A stretch of 64,000 bases of DNA from Macrotrachela quadricornifera (lineage: Eukaryota > Rotifera > Eurotatoria > Philodinida > Philodinidae). The stretch is taken from the NCBI GenBank assembly GCA_022393335.1, contig JAJEKB010021128.1, forward strand, positions 24,197 to 88,196, written 5' to 3'. Under the pieces are notes generated by a model. The model did not search any database. It was given only the letters and a program-made list of their open reading frames with translations, and was not told the DNA's origin. Shown one piece after another: positions 35,765-52,000 of the stretch. The position numbers were made by a program, and so were the translations under genes. Numbering within the stretch: the first letter of the stretch is position 1; every line of letters begins with the position of its first letter.

Positions 35765-37546
35765 ATGAGAAAAACAACACCGTTGTTGGATTTATTTCTC
35801 ATATTGACCATATCTTTTGTCTGTTTATGTCAACAAGATGTATACAGTGATACGTGGGTAGCTGTCGATGGTCTTGGCCGGACACTACCCAATATTACAC
35901 AAGTTGGACCACCGCGTGCTAATCGTACGGTAGGAATTTTTTACTTCTTAACTTTGGGTAATGATGGAGTATCCAATGGACCGTATGATGTATCAAAAAT
36001 TCTCAAAGCACATCCTGAAGCGCTTTATAATCTGACCGATCCTAATTGGGGACCACTCTATGGATCTCATCATTGGGGTGAAAGTCTTTTTGGTTATTAT
36101 GTTATTGATGATGATTTTATTCTGCGTAAACATGCATCTATGATTGTTAATGCTGGTGTCGATGTTATTATTTTTGATGTTTCAAATGGTGTAACCTATC
36201 GAAATAGTTATCAGAAGCTTTGTGCTATTTATACTGATATTCGAGCTAAAGGTGGACGAACACCACAAATTGCTTTTCTTTGTCCCTTCGGTAATCCAGG
36301 AGATATTGGAAGAAATACAGCACGAGCAGTATATCAAGATTTGTATGCTAATGGATCCTATTCTGATCTTTGGTTTCGATGGAAGGGTAAACCACTGATG
36401 TTAGCCGATCCAACATATGTTGATGATGATATTCGTCAATTTTTTACTTTACGCCGTAATATTGCTCCTTACAATCAAGGTCCAACCGGACCTGATCAAT
36501 GGGCATGGCTGGAGATTTATCCTCAACATGTCTATCCAAATAATGATGGTGAGAAAGAAGAGGTAGCCGTCGGTGTTGCACAGAATTATAATACCATACA
36601 ATACAATAGTACAGCACCAATGAGCTGGCCAGGTGCTTTTGGTCGTAGTTATCATAATAATTCTATGGATAATCGAACTGATGCAGTTAATTGGGGTTTA
36701 AATTTTGCTGAACAATGGCAACGTGCATTGCAAATCGATCCACTTTTTATTTATGTTACCGGATGGAATGAATGGACAGCAGGAAAATATGACGCATGGA
36801 GTAGATGGGTAGCTCCACCAGTGATATTTGTTGATGAGTTTATTCAAGAATTTAGTCGTGATATTGAACCAATGGCAGGAGGTCATGGAGATAATTATTA
36901 TTATCAACTAGTGGATTATGTTCGACGTTATAAAGGAGTTCGACCGTTGACTCCTGTTAAACCAAGTCCTATTGTCATAGATGGTAATTTTAATGATTGG
37001 ACACCTGTACAACCCCGTTTTACAACAGATCCAGGAACACCTGTGTGGCGTAACTATCGTGGCTATGGAAAAGCTGGCCCTTATGTTAATTATACTGGTC
37101 GTAATGACATTGTTGAAGCTAAAGTGAGTTATAATACAGATAATGTTTATTTTTATGTTCGTACGAATAATCTCACGACGAATTATACTGATCCTAATTG
37201 GATGCTATTATTTCTTAATATCGATGCTAATTACAGTACTGGTTGGTTAGGCTACGATTTTGTTATCAATCGAGCTGTTCAATCGTCGCAAAAAACATCT
37301 CTTGAACGTAATAGTGGTAGTAATAGATATGTATGGACAAAAGTGGCTGATATATCCTATGCTATGCGAGGTACAGAACTTGAATTAATGATATTTCGAC
37401 GATTGTTAAATATTTCATCGTCTTTTCTTACAATCGATTTCAAATGGGCGGACAATATTCAACAAGATGGTACATGGAGTGATTTTACACTCAATGGAGA
37501 TGCAGCTCCACCTGATCGATTCAACTTTCGTGCACAATTAAATTAA
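35765..37546 (+). CDS. Secreted GH99-like hydrolase with CBM9-like domain
   Basis: Intronless, 593 residues. A signal peptide is clear (basic MRKTT, then LLDLFLILTISFVCLC). The central region has the texture of the GH99/GH71-like WbsX family, with VGIFYFLTLG, ADPTYVDDDIRQFF and GWNEWTAGKYDAW around residues 333-345, where the WNEW motif with Glu336 is the usual signature. The last 190 residues open with SPIVIDGNFNDW near residue 406, the IDG-x-x-D-W start of CBM9/DOMON-like carbohydrate-binding domains. Many N-glycosylation sequons support secretion. Substrate is unknown, probably a polysaccharide. Single-exon structure next to many-exon genes, and a microbial-style domain pair, suggest horizontal acquisition, well known in bdelloids. 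It could alternatively be a retrocopy. Confidence 0.75.
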   Translation: MRKTTPLLDLFLILTISFVCLCQQDVYSDTWVAVDGLGRTLPNITQVGPPRANRTVGIFYFLTLGNDGVSNGPYDVSKILKAHPEALYNLTDPNWGPLYGSHHWGESLFGYYVIDDDFILRKHASMIVNAGVDVIIFDVSNGVTYRNSYQKLCAIYTDIRAKGGRTPQIAFLCPFGNPGDIGRNTARAVYQDLYANGSYSDLWFRWKGKPLMLADPTYVDDDIRQFFTLRRNIAPYNQGPTGPDQWAWLEIYPQHVYPNNDGEKEEVAVGVAQNYNTIQYNSTAPMSWPGAFGRSYHNNSMDNRTDAVNWGLNFAEQWQRALQIDPLFIYVTGWNEWTAGKYDAWSRWVAPPVIFVDEFIQEFSRDIEPMAGGHGDNYYYQLVDYVRRYKGVRPLTPVKPSPIVIDGNFNDWTPVQPRFTTDPGTPVWRNYRGYGKAGPYVNYTGRNDIVEAKVSYNTDNVYFYVRTNNLTTNYTDPNWMLLFLNIDANYSTGWLGYDFVINRAVQSSQKTSLERNSGSNRYVWTKVADISYAMRGTELELMIFRRLLNISSSFLTIDFKWADNIQQDGTWSDFTLNGDAAPPDRFNFRAQLN

Positions 37547-38266
37547 CAATGACAACTATTAAAATATAAAACTCTTTTCATATTTTTTCAATCTAATTAG
37601 ATGTGGAAGATAATAATATCGTCTAGTAGAATATGTAATCTTTTTTGTTTCTACTTTGAAAAAATAAAATTTTATGGAAACGAAATAGAGAATAAAAAAG
37701 TTCTCTCCTTCTCATACTGTACTGCACAAGCATCACATAGTATTCATGTATATCGATTTTTTGAGTATTTCAATCCTAGCATCGTCACTTACTCAGTAAA
37801 TTTAAAATTTCTTTTCGCAATTTTGTTTTTATTTTCTCGTAGAAAACAAAGTTCATCAATTATACTCATCACATTTTTTGTGTTCAACCATTATTCTTAT
37901 CCTTTAGCGATATTCTACCTCATAAATAACTCGAACCGATTGTCATTTGATGAAAACTGAAATGCTACATTATTTGTATCTCTCATTTAATGATGAAAAA
38001 AGAATTTTCCTATATGAATGTCCGATAATTTAACATTTCTTTTACAACAGCTGACCTATATGATTGACTACTACTTACATCTTTTTAATCATATCACTCA
38101 GTGAAAATTATTTGACAGACATCTGATGACCATCATCATAAATACGTTGCAATTATGCAATTATTTATTTAATTCTTCGGAATTTGTCAGAGCTATGTGT
38201 GCTTCAATGTTTATTATGAACTTTATTTAAAACAAAAAAACCAACATGACAAGAACAACCTGTTAA
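37547..38266. other. Convergent intergenic region
   Basis: Lies between two convergent genes. On the minus strand an AATAAA (38227-38222) follows the peptidase stop by about 40 nt. Otherwise nothing recognised. Confidence 0.4.
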
Positions 38267-38707
38267 CTAATGTGCCTTGTTCAGTTGAGGTTTTCGATGG
38301 TTTGCATAGTTGTAGGGAGAAACTCGCTCTTCATAATGAAGATGTGGTCCAGTTGATCTTCCTGTATTTCCACTCTTAGCAATTACATCGCCTGCTTTAA
38401 CACTTTGTCCACCCTTAACTAGTTTCTGGCTCAAATGTGCATATAGTTGACGAACTTTATCCGGTGATTCAATGACGATATGAGTGCCATAATCTGAACC
38501 CCAGTTCAAATCTTTCACTGTGCCACTGACTGTAGCGTGAACATTAGTTCCAACTGGACATGCATAATCATCTCCAGTGTGATAACCAGCAGCCCAACTA
38601 CCAGCTTTGCCAAATGGAGTAGTAACTTTTTTGCCTGGAAGAGGCTCATGAGCAAAGACTACCACACAAAAAACAAGGAGTGAAAAGAAATAGAGATAGT
38701 TCGACAT
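38267..38707 (-). CDS. Secreted M23 (LytM/lysostaphin-type) peptidase
   Basis: Intronless, 146 residues. Signal peptide: LYFFSLLVFCVVVFA, with cleavage probably near residue 19. The rest is a single M23 metallopeptidase domain with all zinc and catalytic residues: His43-x-x-x-Asp47 (GYHTGDDY), His91 (LYAHLS) and His122-x-His124 (GPHLHYE). The GNTGRSTGPHLH block is the classic family end motif. M23 enzymes cut peptide cross-bridges in bacterial peptidoglycan; in an animal this would be a secreted antibacterial or digestive enzyme. The family is essentially bacterial, so horizontal transfer is the best explanation (inference), as for the neighbour at 35765. The ATG at 38707 directly precedes the signal peptide, fixing the start. 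Confidence 0.88.
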   Translation of the reverse strand: MSNYLYFFSLLVFCVVVFAHEPLPGKKVTTPFGKAGSWAAGYHTGDDYACPVGTNVHATVSGTVKDLNWGSDYGTHIVIESPDKVRQLYAHLSQKLVKGGQSVKAGDVIAKSGNTGRSTGPHLHYEERVSPYNYANHRKPQLNKAH

Positions 38708-39465
38708 CTTTTTTTTTCAATTCATTGAAAAACAAATTGACGTTTAGTTTTTATATGATCGATACGAGAGAAGAAAAAGGTGGGATTATAAAGTATGATT
38801 GGTTTTTCTTTTTTAAGATTGTTTTGCTTAAATCGATGAGAGTATAAAACAGACGTGCATTCTCGCTAGGGTGTGAAAAAGAACCGATGTTATAAGGGTA
38901 AAAGTTTGTGAGAGTGTTTTCTTCTCAGTCTCATTGTTATTCTCTCACCTCTTCTCAGTTTCACCTTCTCCGTTGATCAATTATCTTAACGTTTCCATTG
39001 ATGGAATTCTTTTCTCAGTGCCGAAACTATGTTTTGTTCTATTTACCTCCTTTTCAGTACAAAATGAAGCCAGTAACATATTATCATAGCTGCTAGAAGC
39101 GGAGAAGTGGAATCATGATAATTAATTGATCTATCCAACTGGTTCTATGTATTTGAAAACGGAAAAGACCGTTCGCTCGGATTCTATATGCATTTCAACA
39201 AGAAGTCTTTAGGAAAATCTTAAAAGCGATGGAATTTCTTCAATAGAAACGACAGAATCAATTCAATATGTGAGAATGTGAGTGCGGGAATATATGAGAT
39301 AAAGAGACGGTCACATCCAGCTTTCCTGCCCACGATGTTTTCCACAGATCATTTGCGTGCATCTCTTTTTTTGTCAATAAAAAAACTCCAAATATGAGTG
39401 AAGTTTTCGTTTTATTGACAATCATATTAAGATTTTTTTTAAGTTGGAATTAAGATGAAACTTAC
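38708..39465. other. Intergenic region
   Basis: Upstream DNA of the M23 gene; no supported coding or repeat feature. Confidence 0.4.
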
Positions 39466-41165
39466 AAGTCGTAGCGGCAAAAATACATTTCCTGCTCGTG
39501 AACTTTCAGGCTTAGTAGATTCCAACGATGATGCAATTTTATAACCAACACTTTGCCGACCCGCTATCGTTGAAGTTCTATACGGTTGGAAAAAATATTA
39601 TTCCAGGAAGATAACACCATTATTTTGAATAGAGTAAGTGATGAATTTTATACCAAATGAAAGTCCATGAAAAACGAAATTTATTGATACTAAACAGTAG
39701 AGGTTATGGAGACTTTTGTTAATTAAACTTTCGAAAACTATGATATGTCAGCGACATAAACGAAGAGAAAAGTTATCTTCGAAGTGAATTTCAAATTAAA
39801 TGTGTTTCAGAATTGCTTGTCGTTTCTTCAATATTAAATGAATAGAATCAATAATGCGTATGACGACTATTAACATTCTTGACTGCACGAAGACGTGATG
39901 GATACGAACGTAAAAGTATTTCAAATAAGTCAGTGTCTGTTTTCAGATTGGTCAAAACATTTGTAAGATGTACATTGAGTATGTCTTCACGATAGCGATT
40001 ATCTCCAGTTTCTAATAACATTTTTTTTTCAACTTCATCTTTGATTATCGATCCAATATGTTCTGCCACATTGAGATCAGCCGAGTTGCCTGGCCAGACA
40101 TCATTACTCCAAAACTTCACATTACTGTCCTGAAGCAAATGTTGGGTCTTGTTTGCTCACATGCATGGTAGAATTATGTCACGAAAATATTCATCAGTCC
40201 AAGATTCATCTTTATCTTTAATCACCCAGAACAATTTCTTACAAGTGAACATTATAAAAATTCCAATGCACATTTGATTTTGAACCATTTGACGATACCT
40301 TTCATTCTCTTCAACGTTCAAGGCCTAAATTCTATCATTTTGATAATTTGGTTTACGAACAAGTCAAACATAAAACTCCTTAGACGGTGGAAGATGAAGA
40401 AAGTCCAATCTTCTAACCACTCACACAGCCACAAACGATTTGATATATGAGTTTCAGATTTTAATGGCTTTAATCCTTCTCTGTGACGATAATTATTGAT
40501 TGTTCTTCCAGTAACGTACTCCTTTTGCTCTTCTGCAATCAAGCCACAGCAGAACAACTTTTTCCTTGTCGACCACTTGCTTGTGATAATTTGAGCTGGC
40601 GACCAGCGTTTGAATAATCGGTGAAACATTGGTCATATGATTTTTCCCATCATTCTATATAGCAGAACGCGAAAAAATAATAATATTCTTTCAGTTGAGA
40701 CTACGCTGTATAACCATCAGAACATAGTCACATTAATTTTTTCTACAAATTTTCGCTCTTTTTTCCGTCTTTCACGTCGGTAAAAGCAAACTATAATCTT
40801 GACATTCTACAGAATTATATAAACTTCGCGAGTTTAATTAACAAAAGTCTTCATAACCTCTACTATTTAGTATCAATAAATCTCGTTTTTCACGAGCTTT
40901 CATTTGGTATAAAAGCCATCACTTACTCTATTCGAAGTGATGGTATTATTTCCCTGGAATAATATTTTTTCCAACTGTGTACTACCGAAACTCTGATATT
41001 ACCAAAAAATCTTCGAATATCGCAATTCTAGTACAATTTCTCATTGAATTGAAATACAAATTCCACAAGAAAAAGAATTCCAGTAACTCACATTTAATGA
41101 TCTGTAAAGTCAAATCCAACTGAAAATCGAATTGTACGAATAAACTCATTTGCAGAAATTCTCAT
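39466..41165 (-). pseudogene. Unknown gene with exon split by a transposon
   Basis: Minus strand. Exon 1 (41165-41121) reads MRISANEFIRTIRFS up to a GT. Exon 2 starts at 40992 after ATATCAG with AGTTTCGGTAG and is then interrupted by the Tc1-like element at 39581-40979. Beyond it, the sequence resumes and, once the element and one TA copy are disregarded, stays in one frame through RTSTIAGRQSVGYKIASSLE and STKPESSRAGNVFLPLRL to a GTAAGT donor at 39465. The family was not recognised and later exons were not found. The insertion would destroy the protein unless the element is spliced out. Confidence 0.5.
39579..40981 (-). mobile_element. Tc1/mariner-like element with long TIRs, defective
   Basis: The element spans 39581-40979 (1399 bp) between TA dinucleotides (39579-39580 and 40980-40981). 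The inverted repeats are long, about 165-175 bp (TACGGTTGGAAAAAATATT against CACAGTTGGAAAAAATATT on the other strand). The minus strand holds transposase pieces: a helix-turn-helix-like segment (FKRWSPAQIITSKWS; RTINNYRHREGLKPLK), NERYRQMVQNQMCIGIF, KDESWTDEYFRDIILPCM and the C-terminal FWSNDVWPGNSADLNVAEH. An in-frame TGA follows ILPCM, and the stretch that should carry the middle catalytic aspartate is deleted, so it cannot transpose on its own. Confidence 0.85.
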
Positions 41166-42908
41166 TGTTACCTATACAGAATCAATGCTTAAAAGAACAT
41201 AGAAATCAAAAAGAGAATATTCAAATTTACTATTAACAAAGATATTGTTGTTGTTATTTAGGGTGGCAAGATTTTCTATTCATGGTAGAAGTACATCATG
41301 ACGACCTTAAAAGAAGTTTAAAGGAATTTCTATCCATATTTTACTGTTATTAGGATGTGATATTTTTTTATATCGACAAAAAATGCCATTTTTCAATTTT
41401 TTTGATAAGGCAATGATTCTCTCTTGCTCAACATGTAGAAGTAAAATATTATATATCCGATTGAAAACGTTTAAAATCTGTGATGAGTGGTTTTTGAAAG
41501 TATTTGTCACAATTGGTGGAAAGAAAAATCAAACGGTCTCGTTCTATACTCCAACGCAACGTTTATTTTATATTTCATAAAATATGAGGTTGTTATTCTA
41601 TTTTAGAATGAAGAACATCATTATGATTAAAAAATAATTATAACTTATTATTTACAATGGAAGAATAAAAGCAAGATAAATAATTAATGATTCATTTCAC
41701 AAGATAATGTTATAAGTATTATAAAAACGTTAAGTCTTGATTTAGTAACATAGAGAAAAATTTGTTGTTTTTGCAGCTTGGAAAGAAAATTTCGCTCTTT
41801 CTAAATAAGTTATTTGTGAAATATCATTATAATATATCATTAACTTTATTATACCCCCACCTCTCATAATAGAAGACCGCCCTGCGGAAAAAAATGTGAA
41901 ATTCACAATAAAAGACCCGGGTCATGTAAAAAATATTTTTATGATGCCTCTATATAGCATAGATCTATGAGGTTACCTATGACCATAATCTCGTTAGATA
42001 CAAGCCCAAATCCATTTTGAAATAACTCCTCCGTACCCAATTTTCTAAGCTGAGCACGAATCTGAACTCGATTTCTGTGATTTCTAAGGATATAATATCA
42101 CTGTGGGAGTTGAGTCAATGATCACTAGATTGGCTCCTAAGGTCTGTATTCTTATAATTTAGTGAGAAAAGATGTGTTTTAATGAGATCTATGTATTGTA
42201 GCAAAATAAACCTAAGATATCGTGCAGCACGTGAGAAAAATCCAAAATACCACCTCCTGCGGTGTAATATTGCTTCGGATTTACGCAGTTTTTGCATTCT
42301 AACACTTCTTTCATCTCATAACTTCCTCATTTGAGCAGAATAAATTTGTAGACTAAATTATTTTCTGTCGAATTGAGATGTCCCAAAGCTCAAATGGCTA
42401 AACCGTTCACGAGATAGGTCAAAATGCTGAGCATAGACTCAAGATAGCTAGTTTTTAGACAGTTCGATCAAAATCAATTTGTCGTCATTTATTTTTACTT
42501 TTTGAAGTACACATAACACTCAGTTCTCAATTATACTTCACTTTGTATAATGCAGTGTCGTGATGAATGTTTTAAATTTTAAAAATAACTAAACATGAAA
42601 TACGTCGGCATAAACATAATCTGCATTATTTTATTTGATTACTTTTTTTGTTACATTTCTACATCTCAAGCACATTAATTGGTTGCTAAAAAGCAAAAGT
42701 TGAAATTAACAGATTGATTTAATTTGATTTATCATCCTGTAAACTAATTGAAAATGATGAAGTTTGAACTGATATGCTGAGAAGAATTCTGAGGTGTCTC
42801 GCTCATGTAAATAATCAGATAAATACATATTTTTTTTTCGAAATATAAAAAGAAAACATTCAAAAAGCAACACAATAATTTTTGAATGTCAATTTAATGA
42901 TAAAGATC
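41166..42908. other. AT-rich intergenic region
   Basis: About 1.7 kb. Two short GC-richer patches (41860-41940 and 42225-42290) look like old repeat debris but have no inverted partners. No supported gene. Confidence 0.35.
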
Positions 42909-46417
<3,509 letters not shown>

Positions 46418-46787
46418 GTTATATTGTTTTAAATAAAAGAGCTTTTCCTCTAAAGCAATTTTAATAATGAAAGAAACAGATGTGAACGAAAAACAAATAG
46501 AAAAAAGAATAACAGGAAAATTCCAACTATAATTCATACCATGGTGCAATTACGTATTCAACCACTGTAAATATGTAAAATACGAAAAAAAAGTAATGTT
46601 TATCTTAGGATAGAAATGTAAGTGTTGTATAGTAGTATATATGCTTCACTTCTCTCCCGGAATTTTGTTTTTGTTGTTACTCATGGCTTATTGCTCTCGC
46701 TAGATTTTTTCTCTTCTTTCTTCCTTAGGTATATTTGATGTTTTTTTCGTTTGTCATTTGATTTGCAATAAAAGAAAAAGGCTAAGA
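46418..46787. other. Upstream region of the cullin gene
   Basis: Non-coding, AT-rich. A cullin promoter would be here; no element recognised. Confidence 0.35.
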
Positions 46788-47164
46788 TTTATTGAAGTTT
46801 TATTCTCTTCCTATTAAATTATATCTTTAATGACGTTTTGGGGGTTGAGACTCCCTTCTTTAGATTTTATTGATGGATTAAAATAAATTAAACTACATAT
46901 ATATACTTTTTCTTTTCTTTCTGTTGTTATTATCTAGTAGTGATTTAGCAAGACGGTGATCGCTGGTAGGAGTGACTTATGATGTCATCTTCTGCCGACT
47001 CATTATCAGACAATAACAACAGAAAGAAAAGAAAATGAAAGAAAAAAGTATAAATATGTGGTTTAATTTGTTTTAATCCATGAATAAAATCTGAAGAAGA
47101 AAGGGTATCGACTCCTGAAACGTCATTAAACAATTTAATACGAAGAGAATAAAACTCCACTAAA
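46788..47164. mobile_element. Foldback MITE, about 377 bp
   Basis: Left arm 46788-46925 and right arm about 47020-47164 are inverted copies: TTTATTGAAGTTTTATTCTC against TTTAGTGGAGTTTTATTCTC (complement of the right end). They share TTAATGACGTTT and GATTTTATT-ATGGATTAAAA further in. A short loop near 46936-47000 separates them. No clear target duplication. Confidence 0.65.
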
Positions 47165-49061
47165 CCAAAGACTAACGCTTAGATTTGACAGCAGCTAGTC
47201 ATATCTTTTCAAGATTTTATTATTTTTCGAACACACCTATCAGTCGAAAGTAAAGAGCGAGTGAAAAGTTTCGACCTCTCTCTGTAAATTGATGTTATCT
47301 ATATAAAATATATTTATAATTCTTGATTGAAATATACAGTTTTATAGAGAAAAACTTGGGACAGAACCTGAAAAAATGCTCGAAAGTGGATAATCATGAT
47401 AAAAAGTTATAAAGTTCTTGATACATTAGAAGACTCGAGGTCTTCTATTCTGTCTTATCATCCACAAGTTACAAAGGGATCTTCTATTATGTCCCTATAA
47501 AAAGTCAAAGTTTTTGGCGATCTCAACGAAAAATCCTAATTTCAGTCCTTTTTTATCCAATACATCTTTAGTACAATGGAAAGGATTCAGATAAGGTTTT
47601 CATGCAAAAAAAAGAAAACAATTATTGGTTAAAAGAATGTTATTGAAATAAAATAGACATCATACCCCAAAATTTTGCTGTAATCTATGACAGCACTATT
47701 TTTTTTTAAAGCATACAATCTATCACTGGTGATATTTATCTTCTTCAAATTTATAGCCGAGCAAAGATATGACATAAGAGTTTGATTTCAAAATAGTATA
47801 CATCACGTTGAGATAAAACTCATGTCTTATCTTTATTTGCCTATAAATTTAATGCAAAGTATGATAGCATTGAAATAGAAGGGAAAGACTTTTATCTGAG
47901 AGTATGAGTCACTTAAAGTAGGTAAGAAGATTTCATATTCTTCTGTCAAAGTTATTTAATTTAGTTGCTTATGTTAAGAATTGGTTCAAAATGAAAGGTA
48001 TCATCAACGTAGTTATTAGTGTCTAGCTAATTGAAATGAATACGATTGTGTTAAACGAAACAATTTGTAAAAAAGGATCAGTTGAATACATGTTGAGAGC
48101 GATTTTAGAATCTTCTGTATCTGTGTCGAAAAGTATCTTGGCATCTTTATGTAAAAAGAAATATATCCTCAGGCATAATAGGGATATTTCATACAATGTA
48201 TTTCGTTGCATTTTCTTAGAAATATATTTTTCCAAATTATAAATGAGATCTTCCGTGATGAGAACATGCTGAAAATTCTACAAAGGAAGTGTAAAAGCGA
48301 AGCGAGATATTAAATAATGGACATCAAGTTTTTACCAAAAATGTTCTTATTTCAGAAAAATCTCTTCATGTGCAATAGTTTCGAATGCGTATCACGTTAA
48401 TTAGATCCTGTGGCTGTTGAAACGAATATTTTCAAGGAGAATATCTAAGAGACTTCTTCACAACACCATGCAAAGGAGCATTAAGGTGACCTCAAGACAT
48501 GCTTTGTAATATAGAAAAAATATTAACTTGTATACAAATGCTAAAAAATCAAAAAGTTTTCGGTGTTATTTAAAAAAAGCTATTTTCAGAGAGGTTTTTT
48601 AAACTGTTTTTTGCTTCATTTCTATAAGGAGGCCTTCTAATGTGTCGAAGGCTTTAATTGAGTTTTATTGCAATAACTTTTTGTAAAACAAACTTTCTTT
48701 TTAAGTTTTATTGTATAGCATACAGAAGAAAAAGCTTTTATAATCATGCATAACGAATCACAATAAGCTGAAGAAATAATCATGAATACCACAAAAAAAA
48801 ACATAGAATAACAAATAATTTAGTTGATTGCATTGATTAAATCAAAGTTTTAAATTTAAAAAAATCAATATTTTTAAAATGAATTACATTAAAGTCTAGT
48901 TATAATTGGTTGATTAACTAATACAAAAAAAAACAAGAGAAAAATTGAGAATATGATCAACATAATAAAAGTAAAAACATTGATAAACAATATTAATTTA
49001 ACCTTTTTAATTGATTTCTTGGACAACTATTTTTATATTAAAATTAATTAAAAATTCTCAA
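47165..49061. other. AT-rich intergenic region
   Basis: About 1.9 kb between the foldback and the ABCA 3-prime end. No supported exon or repeat. Confidence 0.4.
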
Positions 49062-52000
49062 TTAATAATATAAATTATTTTTCTTACTTTCATCATTATT
49101 TTCTACTTCATTCGGTAAATTTTCTTCATCTTCACCAGCGAGTTGAACAAATATTTGTTCAAGTGTTGTTTGTGTTACTGAATATGATTCAATAAGTTTT
49201 TGTTCTTTTCTTACATTTAATATTTCAAATACACGAGCCAAATTAAATGATAAATTTATTTGATTTTCTTTATTTGATGAAAATGGTACATTACAAAAAA
49301 GCATTTCATTATGTTGATCTATTTTAATTTTATTAAAATTTAAATAATTTAATTCAAAAGTAAAAAAAAATTCTACCTTGAATTTCAATTCCAGGTAAAT
49401 TTAATATTAAATCATGTTTTAGTTTTTCAACATCATCACCAGCTACTTTTATTTGTACAGCGTAACCATTACCAAAACGATTTCTTAAATGTTGTAATTT
49501 TCCAAGACACATGAATTGACCTGTTTTCATAATACCAATTTCTAAATAAAATAATTCATACAAATTTCTAAACCTTTACTAGAAACTGAAACTTAGTTTC
49601 AATTTATGATATATATACAACTTACTAGTACATAAAGCTTCACATTCTTCCATACTAAAAATAAAAATATTTAAAAATATATATTAAAATAAATTGATTA
49701 AACTACCTATGACTTGTCATAATAATTGTCAAACCAACATCACGAGCAGCTCGAATAACTTTCCATAATTTTCGTTTAGCAGCTGCATCTAAACCCTATA
49801 ATAAATATTAATTTTAATCAAGAATTTTTTATTCTATAAAATAATTTCATACTGTTGTTGGTTCGTCCAAAAATACTAATGCTGGATTAGCCATAAAGGC
49901 TAAAGCTGCACTAACTTTTCGTTTATTACCACCACTAGAAATTTTAAATATATTTAATAAATTATTATATTATTAAATTTTTACCTTAATTTCTGTACTG
50001 CTCGTTTTCGATATATCTCAAGACCGAAAATCTTCATTATATTCTCACACATTTCTGGTATTTCCGATGCTTTTACACCTTTTAATCTAAACAGAATAAA
50101 AAAAGAAAATTAATTTAATCAAAATGAAAACAATTGATTTATGATTACCTTGCAAATAGAATTAATGTTTCCAATACATTGAGATCATATACGAGCCAAT
50201 CAAATTGTGGACAGAAACCAATTTCTAAATCACGTTTCTACAATAAAGAAAAAAAAATGAATTCAAGTTTTCAAGAATAAAAATATTTACCATTTCATTG
50301 ATATTTTTTCCATTGATAATTATTTTGCCTGATGTTGGTTTAATATCATTGACTAACATACGAAATGTTGTAGTTTTTCCTGCTCCATTTGCTCCTAAAT
50401 AAATAAAATTTATCTATGTATAATCTCGAATTAGATAACTCATTATTCTACCTAATAAACCAAAACATGCTCGTTGTTTTACATGAAAATTTAGATGATT
50501 AACAGCCATATAGATTCGTGTTCCACTAGATTTTGATTTTCTTTTTTTAAATTGTTTAATAAGATCTCGAACAAGTATTACAGATGTTTTTGTTGTTTCA
50601 TTATCTTGTGAAAGTAATTGACGTTCACGTCGAACATCTTCATCTAGATGCTAAAATATATAAAATTTTTAAATGATTTCTTTTTTTTTCTTAAAATTTT
50701 TCTAGAACAAAAATTGCGTTTATTTGAAAATTCAATATTTCGACAACGGAATAATTGTTTTCGTTGAAACTTTCAACATATTCTACAAATTAGTAGACCT
50801 ATTTGGAAACCAAATTCCGAGCGATAAATTGGCTAGAAAGGTTCATTAGCACATACATTTTTATACTTTTCGAGTTTCATTAAGATCTACTTGTAGGCTC
50901 AGTATAAACTCAAACAGTAGATTGCAATTGAAGTAATTCTCTAGTGAGAATGCTCCTAACAAGGAAACATATCCAACTGTTGGACGACAGATAGTTCCAT
51001 CTAGTGGCAATGATTAAGATTCACTGATACTAGGAAAATCCCAGAAGACTTCAGTCCCATGCTTGAATAGATTAAATAGCTTAAGTCAGAAATGTTACCA
51101 TCACACGAGTAACAAGCGACGACTAAATTTAGGCAAAATTGCTAGCATAAATTATGAAATCTGGTTTTTTTTTACACATACTCACGAACAAGATATGATT
51201 AACAAGCCGCAGGGGGGGGGAAGGGACGAACTTTTCTGTTATTTTCCTAGTCTCATTGAGTCCTACTTATAAACCAAAAGATGGAGTCAATCGCCATTCA
51301 ACGCTTGAATATGTTTGCTCCTGATAAATTTAGTTAACTTTTATCAATCAAAATATATAAATCCCAACGAAATCATACCGAATCATTCCATTGTTCTGTT
51401 AATGTTGAATCTGATGATTCATCACAACAGCATCCTCGACAAGCTAATTTTATATTAAGACGATTTTCAACAATTAGTAAAATGATCCACCAGAATACAG
51501 TTTGTATACAAAATAAAATAAATTCTGTACCAAGACCAGGTCGATTTCTTGATAACCATGGTTCATTTGTACTTAAATTTGTACCAATCATTGCATTTGT
51601 TATAGGTATACATTCAGTACTTTCATGTAATTGAATATTCGAAAGAGCATGTTTTAAATTAACTGTTGGAAGTAAAAAAGCAAAAATATACCGAACATTA
51701 GTGACAGTTGTATAAATTCTTGTTGGACCTAATGATGGTGTATCATTTCTAGTAAAGACAGTAAAAGAATTAATAATTGCATCAACAACACATATAATAA
51801 CATTTAATATAAAGAAATTTGTAAAACCCATAATTGATGATTTTGGAATAAATGAAAATACATAGACAAATGGTAATGATGCTATTGAATACATTAAAAA
51901 CATAATAAAAAAATAACTTGCTGGTGCTGCACGTTGATAAATATGAACTTCAGAATCACTTTTTGGATTTAATTCACCACCGATCTAAATATATTAATAT

